A stretch of 64,000 nt of DNA from Bacteroidota bacterium (GTDB taxonomy: Bacteria; Bacteroidota; Bacteroidia; Chitinophagales; Chitinophagaceae): NCBI GenBank assembly GCA_016712665.1, contig JADJQP010000001.1:992001-1056000 (forward strand). The letters are read 5' to 3'. The position numbers and the translations under genes were made by a program. Below the pieces are notes generated by a model. That model saw only the letters and a list, made by a program, of their open reading frames with translations, was not told where the DNA came from and made no database searches. Within the stretch, counting starts at the first letter, position 1; the number at the start of each line of letters is the position of its first letter. Positions 19,446 to 27,643 of the stretch are shown here, piece by piece.

Positions 19446-20561
19446 TTATCGGTCTATATCCGGTATTACTAAATCCAAGGTGCCCATCATAGCCACCAAA
19501 TCGCCTATTTTTCCGCCTCTTGCCATATGGTCGAGAGCCGACAAATTCGAAAAGCCCGGTGAGCGAAATTTGATTCGATACGGTGTCGTTCCACCTTCGC
19601 TCACGATATAAATTCCAAATTCTCCTCTTGCTGTTTCCACTCGTTGATAAAATTCTCCTTTAGGTAATTTAAGCACAGCTTTTGTTTTAGCTTGAAATTC
19701 TCCCTCAGGGATATTGTCAATCAATTGCTCAATTATGCGAATGGATTGTTTCATTTCACGAATTCGAACCATATAGCGCGCAAACGAATCGCCTCCGCTT
19801 TCTAAAACCTCTTCAAAATCCAGTTTGTCGTATATCTCATAAGGATATATTTTTCTGACATCGCAACTCACTCCAGATCCTCTAAGGGTAGGCCCGCTGC
19901 ATCCAAATGAAATGGCATCGGCAGCACTAATGTAACCCACATCTTTCATCCTGCTTTGGAAAATAATATTTCCGGTAACCATTTCATCATATTCATCAAT
20001 CTTACTTTTAAAAAGTTTGATGAAATCTTTTACTTTACGTTGAAAATTAGGATGAATATCGTCGAGCACACCACCCGGCAATAGATAATTCATGGTAAGA
20101 CGGGCTCCGCAGGTTTCTTCCATGATGTCGTTAATCACTTCGCGCTCACGAAACGCATGAAAGAAAGGTGTAAAGGCTCCCAGGTCCATAGCCATGGCAC
20201 CCCACCATAATTCATGAGAGGCAATTCGTGTCAGTTCATCCATTAGTACACGAATTACCTGAGCGCGGGGCGGTACCTCAATTTGTAATCCTTTTTCTAC
20301 AATTAAGGAGCAAGCGTGATTGTTGATATGCGAAGAAAGATAATCCATTCGGCTGGTTACATAAATGTATTGCCGATAAGTAAGGCTTTCGCACATCTTT
20401 TCGATGGAACGATGGATATATCCTAAATGAGGTTCTACTTTTTTGATGGTTTCGCCATGCAGGGTCACCACAAGATGCAATACACCATGTGTCGCAGGAT
20501 GTTGGGGTCCTATGTTGATTATCAAATCGCCGTCTGCTGTACTACCTACTGTTTCAATCAT
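19446..20561 (-). CDS. nuoD: NADH-quinone oxidoreductase subunit D (49-kDa)
   Basis: 371-residue quinone-site subunit, a separate protein here and not fused to NuoC. Diagnostic segments are INIGPQHPATHGVLHLVVTLHGE (residues about 16-38, with the His of the quinone pocket), EKMCESLTYRQYIYVTSRMDYLS, DLGAFTPFFHAFREREVI, GCSGPTLRGSGVSCDVRK and the C-terminal LDLVIPDIDR. It is separated from nuoC by an unusual ~240-bp gap holding a repeat-like element, and directly followed by nuoH. Confidence 0.96.
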   Translation of the reverse strand: MIETVGSTADGDLIINIGPQHPATHGVLHLVVTLHGETIKKVEPHLGYIHRSIEKMCESLTYRQYIYVTSRMDYLSSHINNHACSLIVEKGLQIEVPPRAQVIRVLMDELTRIASHELWWGAMAMDLGAFTPFFHAFREREVINDIMEETCGARLTMNYLLPGGVLDDIHPNFQRKVKDFIKLFKSKIDEYDEMVTGNIIFQSRMKDVGYISAADAISFGCSGPTLRGSGVSCDVRKIYPYEIYDKLDFEEVLESGGDSFARYMVRIREMKQSIRIIEQLIDNIPEGEFQAKTKAVLKLPKGEFYQRVETARGEFGIYIVSEGGTTPYRIKFRSPGFSNLSALDHMARGGKIGDLVAMMGTLDLVIPDIDR

Positions 20562-20599
20562 GTCTTATTTTTGAAGCTTGCTTTTTGCAGTTTTCAAAT

Positions 20600-20790
20600 G
20601 AAATGGCTATACTAAATTTTTAATAAGAATTATTTGGGCAGCGGGCACGCTTTTCATTCCAATCTTTTTTCCCTGTCGTCTTCGACTTCGCTCAGACTGA
20701 CAGAGAAAAAAGGATTTCCACTGCAATCGTTGCTGCAATGCACACCTCTACTATCATTTTTTCTCATCCTTTTTTATTATAGCCAATTTT
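20600..20790. repeat. REP-like intergenic element between nuoC and nuoD
   Basis: About 190 bp with no gene, inside an otherwise tight operon. It contains GTCTTCGACTTCGCTCAGAC at 20678-20697, flanked by near-complementary T/A-rich arms (TTTTTTCCCTGTC / GACAGAGAAAAAAGG), so a long hairpin is possible. From memory, sequences with 'CGACTTCGCTCAGA' and 'gcgggC ... TTTTC ... CAATC' recur many times in Bacteroidota genomes. I saw only one copy in this window. Confidence 0.5.
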
Positions 20791-20800
20791 TTTTATTTTT

Positions 20801-21259
20801 TTATAGTTTAATCATATTTATCGGGTCATCAAAGTCTTTTAGCATTGGATTTTTTCCTTCCCAACCGTCAGGTAAAATGAGGAGGCGCAAATCGGGATGG
20901 TTTAAAAATTGTACGCCAAACATCTCGTATTGTTCACGTTCGTGCAACTCGGCTGTACGCCATATTTTGCTCACTGATTCTATTTCTGGTTTTGCTTTAT
21001 CCAATTTGGCCTTTACCACCATATTGTGTCGAAAGGTGGTAGAGGAAAGGTGATACACCATACTTACATGCGTTTTCCAATCCACACAGGTAACACAAAA
21101 CAAATAATCAAACAGGAGAAATTCATCATTACGGAGCTGTTGGGCCAGAGAGAGCCATTCTGTTGGTTCAATATTGATGGTAAGCCACTCGGTTCCCTCT
21201 TCTACAGATGCAGAAGGCAACAAGGCAGTAATCGCAATTTTTAAGGCTTCTTGATCCAT
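20801..21259 (-). CDS. nuoC: NADH-quinone oxidoreductase subunit C (30-kDa)
   Basis: 152-residue peripheral subunit of the connecting arm. It is recognised from the C-terminal block: TAELHEREQYEMFGVQF followed by HPDLRLLILPDGWEGKNPMLKDF (about 105-145), which is the family signature. It begins 2 bp after the nuoB stop. Confidence 0.95.
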   Translation of the reverse strand: MDQEALKIAITALLPSASVEEGTEWLTINIEPTEWLSLAQQLRNDEFLLFDYLFCVTCVDWKTHVSMVYHLSSTTFRHNMVVKAKLDKAKPEIESVSKIWRTAELHEREQYEMFGVQFLNHPDLRLLILPDGWEGKNPMLKDFDDPINMIKL

Positions 21260-21261
21260 GT

Positions 21262-21801
21262 TTACACTTTCGCTGTCTTTATTTGTTCACGTGTTTGTCC
21301 ACTTTTTATTTTTTCCTGCAAGCTGATAAGGGCGTGCAATAAGGCTTCGGGTCGTGGGGGACAGCCTGCCACATACACATCTACCGGTATGATATGATCG
21401 GCGCCTTTTACTACGGAGTAGGTATTGTAAAAAAAGGGTCCACCGCTTATGGCGCAAGCCCCCATGGCAATCACATACTTTGGATCGGTCATCTGGTCGT
21501 AAAGGCGCTTGAGTACCGGTGCCATTTTGTTCACGATAGTGCCTGCAATAATAATAACATCTGCCTGACGTGGGGAGGCACGGGCTACCTCAAATCCAAA
21601 TCGTGAAAAATCGTATTTTGCGCCGGCCACAGACATATATTCAATACCACAGCAACTGGTGGCAAAGGTTAAGGGCCAAAGCGAATTAGACCTTGCCCAG
21701 TTGATAATGTCATCAAGTGTGCTGAGTACGATACCGCCTCCGGGTAGTTCGTGTATCTGCCCCGGAAAATTATCTTGTTTTGTTTCAGTACTTACATCCA
21801 T
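21262..21801 (-). CDS. nuoB: NADH-quinone oxidoreductase subunit B (cluster N2)
   Basis: 179-residue subunit that ligates the terminal [4Fe-4S] cluster N2 next to the quinone site. The four ligands are visible: the tandem C50-C51 in TSCCGIEYM, C116 in MGACAISGG and C147 in AGCPPRPE. The ATG at 21801 lies inside the end of nuoA (10-bp overlap in the corrected reading), which indicates translational coupling. Confidence 0.97.
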   Translation of the reverse strand: MDVSTETKQDNFPGQIHELPGGGIVLSTLDDIINWARSNSLWPLTFATSCCGIEYMSVAGAKYDFSRFGFEVARASPRQADVIIIAGTIVNKMAPVLKRLYDQMTDPKYVIAMGACAISGGPFFYNTYSVVKGADHIIPVDVYVAGCPPRPEALLHALISLQEKIKSGQTREQIKTAKV

Positions 21802-22141
21802 TTGAGTGCACCTTTTTTATGAGCGTATAAAAACCCGGCAAATAATATTGAGAAGAAAATAATGATTTCGAAGAAGGCCATCCAGCCCACTTTTTGGCAA
21901 CCACTGCCCAGGGATAAATGAATACCAGTTCCACATCAAAAATTAGAAAGATGAGTGCAAACAGATAATACCCCACATTCAATTGCACCCACGTTTTTCC
22001 ACTGGTAGGAATCCCACACTCGTAGGGTTCGCCTTTTTGCGGATTGTTAGAGCCTTTATTGAAAATTTTGGCCACCATAATAGCAATTCCGGAAAAGGAA
22101 AGTGCCGCTAAAACGAGTACTATCATGGATGCTGCTCCCAT
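21792..22141 (-). CDS. nuoA: NADH-quinone oxidoreductase subunit A (one frameshift)
   Basis: First gene of the operon; three-helix membrane subunit. The start (MGAASMIVLVLAALSFSG), the loop EPYECGIP with the conserved Cys near the quinone site, and FALIFLIFDVELVFIYPWAVV are typical. After VVAKK the frame breaks: the T-run at 21891-21895 is one base short. With six bases the protein continues VGWMAFFEIIIFFSILFAG...KKGALKWM and stops at 21794-21792, which is the normal NuoA C-terminus. As written, an aberrant tail reads on to 21785. The ~200 bp upstream should hold the operon promoter, but I could not assign boxes with confidence. Confidence 0.92.
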
Positions 22142-22347
22142 ACCTAAAGTGTCAAAATGTGTTAGAATGATAAGGACTGCAAGATAATAAATAAATGATA
22201 TTTAGGTAATTTTTTGAATAATTTGTTGCACATGTGTATAAAATAAATCAATGATTGAAAGGTATTTTTTTGAGTTGTATTCAGCAAGTGAAAAGGCGTC
22301 CTTAAAAATGAATAAACACCTTAACTTAGCAGTGTAAAATCGTCAGG

Positions 22348-22875
22348 ATGAATATCCAGGAAATACTAACAGACAAAACAATTCAAGCGAAAGGCAAGGT
22401 TACTGCCTTGGGTGATGGCCTGCTCGATCAACAAATTTCGTGCAGTGAAATCATCAAAATAGCAAACATTTCGAATGATGCTAATAAGGGTACCTGCGTA
22501 GAGGCGTTGGAATTGGCTACCCGTAAAAATCCCAGATTGGCCCAGCAAGTCTTGTTTGATTTTGCAACGGAATCATTATCTGATAAGGCGCCTCGCGTAC
22601 GTTGGGAGGCAGCGAAAGTAATTGGCAATATTGCATCCTTATTTCCCACCAAACTTGACAAGGCCATTCCAAAACTACTAATCAATACAGAATATTCAGG
22701 AACGGTAGTAAGGTGGGCTGCTGCTTTTGCATTGGGAGAAATTGTAAAACTTTGCACAAAATATAATAAGGATTTGTTGCCCACCATAGAAACCATCCTT
22801 ATTCGTGAAGAGAACAATGCCATTAAAAAAATATACGAAAAAGCTTTGAAGAATGTTCAGAAAAGCTCTCAATGA
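22348..22875 (+). CDS. HEAT-repeat protein
   Basis: 175-residue soluble alpha-helical protein. Repeats of about 35-40 residues are visible: KGTCVEALELATRKNPRLAQQ, DKAPRVRWEAAKVIGNIASLFP and TVVRWAAAFALGEIVKLC, with the typical (R)WxAAxxxGxI core of HEAT/PBS-lyase repeats. These are protein-interaction scaffolds. No catalytic residues and no signal peptide. The partner is unknown. It is divergent from the nuo operon. Confidence 0.65.
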   Translation: MNIQEILTDKTIQAKGKVTALGDGLLDQQISCSEIIKIANISNDANKGTCVEALELATRKNPRLAQQVLFDFATESLSDKAPRVRWEAAKVIGNIASLFPTKLDKAIPKLLINTEYSGTVVRWAAAFALGEIVKLCTKYNKDLLPTIETILIREENNAIKKIYEKALKNVQKSSQ

Positions 22876-23329
22876 GTCACTCCGATTATTCGAAATTCAT
22901 TTCTCCAAAGTAGGTAACCCTGTTCGGTATTTGCAATGTCGAAGCACTATCGATGGTTTTTAAAAACCGCTAAATGGGATTGTAAAATCCTTAGATGGGG
23001 TTTAGGAATTTTAATTTCCAAACCGTGTGGGATATAGAAGAATACAAAATTGAATGCTGGAAGCTAAGTTAAGTGGTGTATGCTTATAATGGGTATTCAG
23101 ATGGGAAGCATTTCCACCAAGTAATCATAGAGGTATCGGTCGCTCTTTTTAATGTGTGGCAGCCAGTTGAAGTTGCATCCCTTTTACAATGAGAACCAAA
23201 TGTCGGTCATTTAAATGTTCGTATTACTTGGGAGGAGTTTTCAATGCCATTCTCCCATTAACATATGTTAATAACAGGAATTCATTAGATAATATCAAAC
23301 AAACAGGTTAGATTTATTAAAAAAAAAAG
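22876..23329. other. Non-coding spacer, ~450 bp
   Basis: No convincing gene on either strand. It contains one perfect 14-bp palindrome, GGTTTTTAAAAACC at 22955-22968, short for a terminator and without a T tract. It probably includes the promoter of the lipoprotein at 23330. Confidence 0.5.
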
Positions 23330-25168
23330 ATGATGCATTTTTTCCAATCCCTCAAACAGCAAAAACTTCATGTAATTATTGCCGTACTTTTTGCAACTAT
23401 TTTCGTCATTGTTTCTTGCAATAAGGAGCAAATTATTAAAAATTTGGATCCGCAATCAAATGGCTCCTTGGCTGGTAATGAAGTTGTTGCCAGCATCGGT
23501 GGTAAGGTAGTGCTAGAGACCGGCGAACCGGCTGCGAATGTGCAATTGCGTATTGGCGACTACACAAGCATTACTGACAATGAGGGCAATTTTTATTTTG
23601 AAAATATTACGGCTCCTGAAAAAAATGCACATCTAATTGCAAAATTGGATGGACATTTTGTTGGTCACCGAACCTTGATGCTTACGCAAGGTGTGGCTGA
23701 ATATACCATCATCCGATTAATGAAAAAGGAATTGTGCGGCTCCTTCGATGCTTCAAAAGGTGGCGAAATAAATGCCATGAATGGGGGAAAAATTTCATTT
23801 GCTTCAGGAAGTATTATGAATGCAACTACCAATGTTCAATACGATGGAACTGTGCATGTATACGCCAAGTGGATAGATCCTTCCGGTGCGTTTTTGTCAG
23901 AGTTTATGCCTGGTTGCCTAAGAGGTATCAGCGTTGGCAACACAGAAGAACTGTTGGAAACATATGGCATGATGGCGGTGGAGCTTTATGATGAAAGCAA
24001 TAACTTATTGCAAATATTGGATGGCAAAATGGCCGAACTAAAATTTCCCATACCTGAATCCATGATGATTACAGCTCCTTCAGATATTCCAATGTGGTAT
24101 CTTGATGAATCGATTGGTTTGTGGAAAGAACAAGGTTCACTTGTTAAAAAAGGCAATGAATACATTGGGCAAGCCAGTCACTTTTCATTTTGGAATTGCG
24201 ACAAGCCCGGCTATGTGGCTTTTACACTTACTCTTCAAGATTCCATAACGGGATTGCCACTAGTGCAAAAGTATGTAAGAATTACACGTCTGTTTAATAA
24301 TTCTAGCAGTACAGGCTACACCAATGGCAATGGCTTTGTAACCGGACAAATTCCACCCAATGAAAATTTAAAATTAGAGGTTTTGCATCAATGTGGCGGA
24401 CAAACGCAGATTTTAAAAACCGTATTTTTTACCACAACAAATGTGGCGGTGAACTATGGGGTGCTTCCGGTACTTGTAGGCAATAATTTGAATGCAACAG
24501 TAACCGGAGTTGCTGTAGATGCTAATAATGTACCCTTAGCCAATACTTATGTAACAGCCAAAGTAGCAGCCGGAAATGCTGCACCCATTAAACTTACCAC
24601 AAATGCATTGGGAGAATTTACGTACATCGTACCCATTTGCAATCCAACCTTAGATATTAGTATTGTAGCGTATGATAATAAGGCGATGTTGAATTCAGGT
24701 GTTCAAAATTTTACAGTTCAACCGGGCACGCAAAATATAGGCAGTATTCAAACCAATATCGTAAAAAGTGAGTTTGTTCGTATTTCAACAAATAATAATG
24801 GATTGGTACAAGATTACTACATGATTGAGCCCAATGCCAATTTCAATGCCAACTACAACAATAATCTTACTAAATTAAGTATCACCTGCACTTCCACCTT
24901 TGTTGGCATTGATTGGTACGCAAACTTTAAAATTAATGGACCTGCTAGCATAGCTGGAGCACATGAATACTCCTATTATTATGATAAAATTAATGCCGTC
25001 ATCTTAAGTAGCAATAATTCACCACTGGTACCTAGTTTGCCTGTCTATTTTTCAGAGTATGCAACGGTGAAAGGTAATTTTATTGCATGCAGAAGTAATT
25101 TGACCTTCCAAAACTTACCAAATGTCTCTCGTGTGGTAGAGGTACGAGTGAGAAGAGATAATAATTAG
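23330..25168 (+). CDS. Large lipoprotein with carboxypeptidase-like regulatory domain
   Basis: 612 residues, predicted SPII lipoprotein (signal helix LHVIIAVLFATIF then lipobox VIVSC, Cys at about 30). After it comes a carboxypeptidase-D-regulatory-like fold (about 50-130: IGGKVVLETGEPAANVQLRIGD...TDNEGNFYFENI). A conserved middle follows (SFDASKGGEINAMNGGKISFASGSI, then MMAVELYDESNNLLQILDG, PMWYLDESIGLWKEQG, GQASHFSFWNCD), and then further Ig-like beta domains. Its closest relative in the window is the frameshifted gene at 38425-40216, which shares the same blocks. It is probably a cell-surface protein of unknown role. There are two adjacent ATGs; either start keeps the signal. Confidence 0.8.
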   Translation: MMHFFQSLKQQKLHVIIAVLFATIFVIVSCNKEQIIKNLDPQSNGSLAGNEVVASIGGKVVLETGEPAANVQLRIGDYTSITDNEGNFYFENITAPEKNAHLIAKLDGHFVGHRTLMLTQGVAEYTIIRLMKKELCGSFDASKGGEINAMNGGKISFASGSIMNATTNVQYDGTVHVYAKWIDPSGAFLSEFMPGCLRGISVGNTEELLETYGMMAVELYDESNNLLQILDGKMAELKFPIPESMMITAPSDIPMWYLDESIGLWKEQGSLVKKGNEYIGQASHFSFWNCDKPGYVAFTLTLQDSITGLPLVQKYVRITRLFNNSSSTGYTNGNGFVTGQIPPNENLKLEVLHQCGGQTQILKTVFFTTTNVAVNYGVLPVLVGNNLNATVTGVAVDANNVPLANTYVTAKVAAGNAAPIKLTTNALGEFTYIVPICNPTLDISIVAYDNKAMLNSGVQNFTVQPGTQNIGSIQTNIVKSEFVRISTNNNGLVQDYYMIEPNANFNANYNNNLTKLSITCTSTFVGIDWYANFKINGPASIAGAHEYSYYYDKINAVILSSNNSPLVPSLPVYFSEYATVKGNFIACRSNLTFQNLPNVSRVVEVRVRRDNN

Positions 25169-25510
25169 TATTCAAGTCAATTTTCTGCCATCGGCTAGTT
25201 TTTTATTATTGGGTGCCTGTTTTTTAGGGTTTACCGGGGTTTTATTTTTTTAGATGAGAAGAGTAAAATAGAGAGTGAACAGATAGAGTTAATGCGAATT
25301 TTTTTATCTAACCTGCACCTTTAGTTTAATTGGCGTCGTCATATTTTGGTGGATACCATTCCGTTCATTGCGAATCGTAATCAGGTGCGCTTTTTGGTCA
25401 AGGAAGAAGGACTATTCACCGCCATAATGGGCGTTTACGTTTCCTACCCACAATATACAATCCTGATTTAGTAACATCTTTCAATACATCATAAATAAGT
25501 TTGTAAACAT
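25169..25510. other. Spacer of ~340 bp with a possible gene remnant
   Basis: No full gene. On the plus strand a 48-codon stretch ending at the stop near 25471 (roughly 25328-25471) reads protein-like (IPFIANRNQVRFLVKEEG, FTAIMGVYVSYPQ) but has no start and a stop directly upstream. It may be a decayed gene end or chance. Confidence 0.3.
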
Positions 25511-26554
25511 CTAGGCGATAACCAAATTTTTCACCACTTCTTCAAACTTCGTCAAGTGTTCATCCGTAAAATCGAGGTGGGTTACAAACCGCACATGTTG
25601 TTTACCAAACGCAATGCAATGCACATTTTGCTGCGCCATGCTTTCGACAAATTGAGCGGAAGAAATGTTTTCGGTGAGTTCAAAAATGACAATATTGGTG
25701 ACAATTGGATAGATACTCTTTGCAAAACTTTTTGTTGAAAGGATTTGCCCAATGGCTTTGGCTCTTTGATGATCGTGCTGAAGGCGTTGAATATTATTTT
25801 CCAAAGCAAAAAGTCCAGCTGCTGCCAGATATCCGCCTTGCCGCCATCCGCCACCCATCAATTTACGAAATCGTCTTGCCTTTTTGATAGTATCCGAAGA
25901 GCCAATTAATGCGCTCCCCACCGGGCAACCTAATCCTTTCGATAAGCAAATTGAAATACTGTCGAATACCTCGCCATAATCTTTTGGAGTTTCTTTGGTT
26001 TCAACCAATGCATTAAATAGGCGTGCACCATCAAGATGTAATTTTAGATCCTGTTGCTTGCAAACATTTTTTATCTTACGGATTTCAGCAAAATCATACA
26101 AGCTTCCACCGCCTTTGTTCATAGTATTTTCAAGGGATACTAAACGGGTGATTGGTTGATGGATATCATTTGGATTGTTGATGGATTCAATAACCTGCTC
26201 GGCAGAAATCCGACCATAATTGCCCTGCAACACTTTGATGGATGAAAGGGCATTTACCGCCACACCGCCTCCTTCATATAAAAAAATATGCGATAAGGCA
26301 TCGCAAATCACTTCACTGCCCGGTGCACAATGTACTCGTATTGCCAATTGATTGGTAAGGGTGCCGGAGGTACAAAACAGGGCAGATTCCATTCCAAATA
26401 ACTGCGCACAATACTCTTCCAAGCGATGTATGCTTGGGTCATCTTGAAATACATCATCGCCCACTTCAGCCTGCATCATGGCTTGCAACATGGCCGCATT
26501 GGGTTTGGTAATGGTATCGCTTCGGAGGTCTATTCGTAATGGAGCACGCATCAT
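25511..26554 (-). CDS. ltaE: Low-specificity L-threonine aldolase
   Basis: PLP enzyme (fold type I) splitting L-threonine/allo-threonine to glycine and acetaldehyde. Features: N-terminal RIDLRSDTITKP, the GDDVFQDDPSIHRLE motif that is the family hallmark (about residues 29-43), the ALFCTSGTLTNQLA segment, LHLDGARLFNA with the PLP-ring Asp, and the Schiff-base Lys in SICLSKGLGCPVGS (near residue 205). I chose the ATG pair at 26554 rather than the upstream ATG at 26578, because the upstream codons (FYKIKK) look non-coding and the family starts close to RIDLRSDT. Confidence 0.92.
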   Translation of the reverse strand: MMRAPLRIDLRSDTITKPNAAMLQAMMQAEVGDDVFQDDPSIHRLEEYCAQLFGMESALFCTSGTLTNQLAIRVHCAPGSEVICDALSHIFLYEGGGVAVNALSSIKVLQGNYGRISAEQVIESINNPNDIHQPITRLVSLENTMNKGGGSLYDFAEIRKIKNVCKQQDLKLHLDGARLFNALVETKETPKDYGEVFDSISICLSKGLGCPVGSALIGSSDTIKKARRFRKLMGGGWRQGGYLAAAGLFALENNIQRLQHDHQRAKAIGQILSTKSFAKSIYPIVTNIVIFELTENISSAQFVESMAQQNVHCIAFGKQHVRFVTHLDFTDEHLTKFEEVVKNLVIA

Positions 26555-26750
26555 TTTTTTTATTTTATAAAAAATCAAGTGAGCAAATATAGGATGGTAT
26601 TTATACAGGTTTAAAAAAAGGAGTCTATTTAATTACGTCCCATTTCAGAATATGGTTGCAATCAAAATTTCGCAATAAAATTTTTGTCCCGTTTGTATTG
26701 TTACTTTGTAAAATCAATTTTCGTAAAGCGACATTCTCTATCTGTCATTT

Positions 26751-27215
26751 TTATTTTTGTCTGCTGCCTTTCATTTCTTCTAAGAGCTTGATAATTTTAT
26801 CCAATTTTTCGGTTTCAATTTTATCCAATTTAAGGGTTAATGCTTCTATTTCTAGTTTGGCATCAATATTTGTTTGGTAATCTGATAAGGCCTGAATTCG
26901 ATCACGTTCGCTTTGTCTGTTTTGCGCCATCATAATAATGGGTGCCGCATAGGCAGCTTGTGTAGAGAATACCAGATTGAGCAAAATAAAAGGATATGCA
27001 TCCCAATGCTGTACGTAGGCAGTAAGATTTAAGCCCATCCATACAACTACAACAACTGATTGTAGAATAATAAAATTCCAAGAACCCATTTTTGCCGCCA
27101 CATTATCTGCCAGGCGACTTCCAAAACTGAGGGTTTCCGCATGGTTTTCGTGCCAGTTTTTATTGCGTTTATAGTTTTCTAAGTTTGGTAACTGGTTTTT
27201 ATGGTTTTGTGTCAT
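26751..27215 (-). CDS. DUF1003-family inner-membrane protein
   Basis: 154 residues. Two membrane helices (SWNFIILQSVVVVVWMGLN, about 44-62, and DAYPFILLNLVFSTQAAYAAP, about 72-92) are followed by MMAQNRQSERDRIQALSDYQ and a C-terminal coiled coil. The NRQxxRDR segment after the second helix is the DUF1003 signature. Function unknown. Confidence 0.88.
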   Translation of the reverse strand: MTQNHKNQLPNLENYKRNKNWHENHAETLSFGSRLADNVAAKMGSWNFIILQSVVVVVWMGLNLTAYVQHWDAYPFILLNLVFSTQAAYAAPIIMMAQNRQSERDRIQALSDYQTNIDAKLEIEALTLKLDKIETEKLDKIIKLLEEMKGSRQK

Positions 27216-27643
27216 AGTGTCTTTTTTTGTGAGATAATGAAAGAAAATCTACTTGCTTGCAAAGCAAAACAGGGCTGGAATTATGTTACCAATAAATTAA
27301 ATTCCGGTAAGTATTTTAAATACAAATATACTTCATTCTGATGCATCAGTAAGCAGGAGAATATAGAATCATTGAGAGATTGACTATTTATTTCGGCACC
27401 TCAATGATGCAACGCAATTTCCAAACCAATAGAAATGAATTATTGGAATCTACACTAAACCTTGAATCTGTATTCGAAATGCCTAGGCATTTGGTACTTG
27501 GTATTCATCTTATGGAGGGCATATAGAAAACAGTAAGTATATCTTCGAATGACAAAACCAAGAGGGTAAGTCTCACAAGATGGTCGATTTTTCCTTCGTC
27601 AAATCACGTTGCATATTGTGGACTAAAATTGTATTTTCACCCA
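27216..27643. other. Non-coding spacer, ~430 bp
   Basis: AT-rich, with no gene, RNA or clear hairpin that I can support. It lies between two divergent genes and must hold both promoters. Confidence 0.4.

Noticed and set aside
22366..22823. Minus-strand frames opposite the HEAT-repeat gene
   Set aside because: Antisense shadows of a gene whose repeat pattern is clear on the plus strand.
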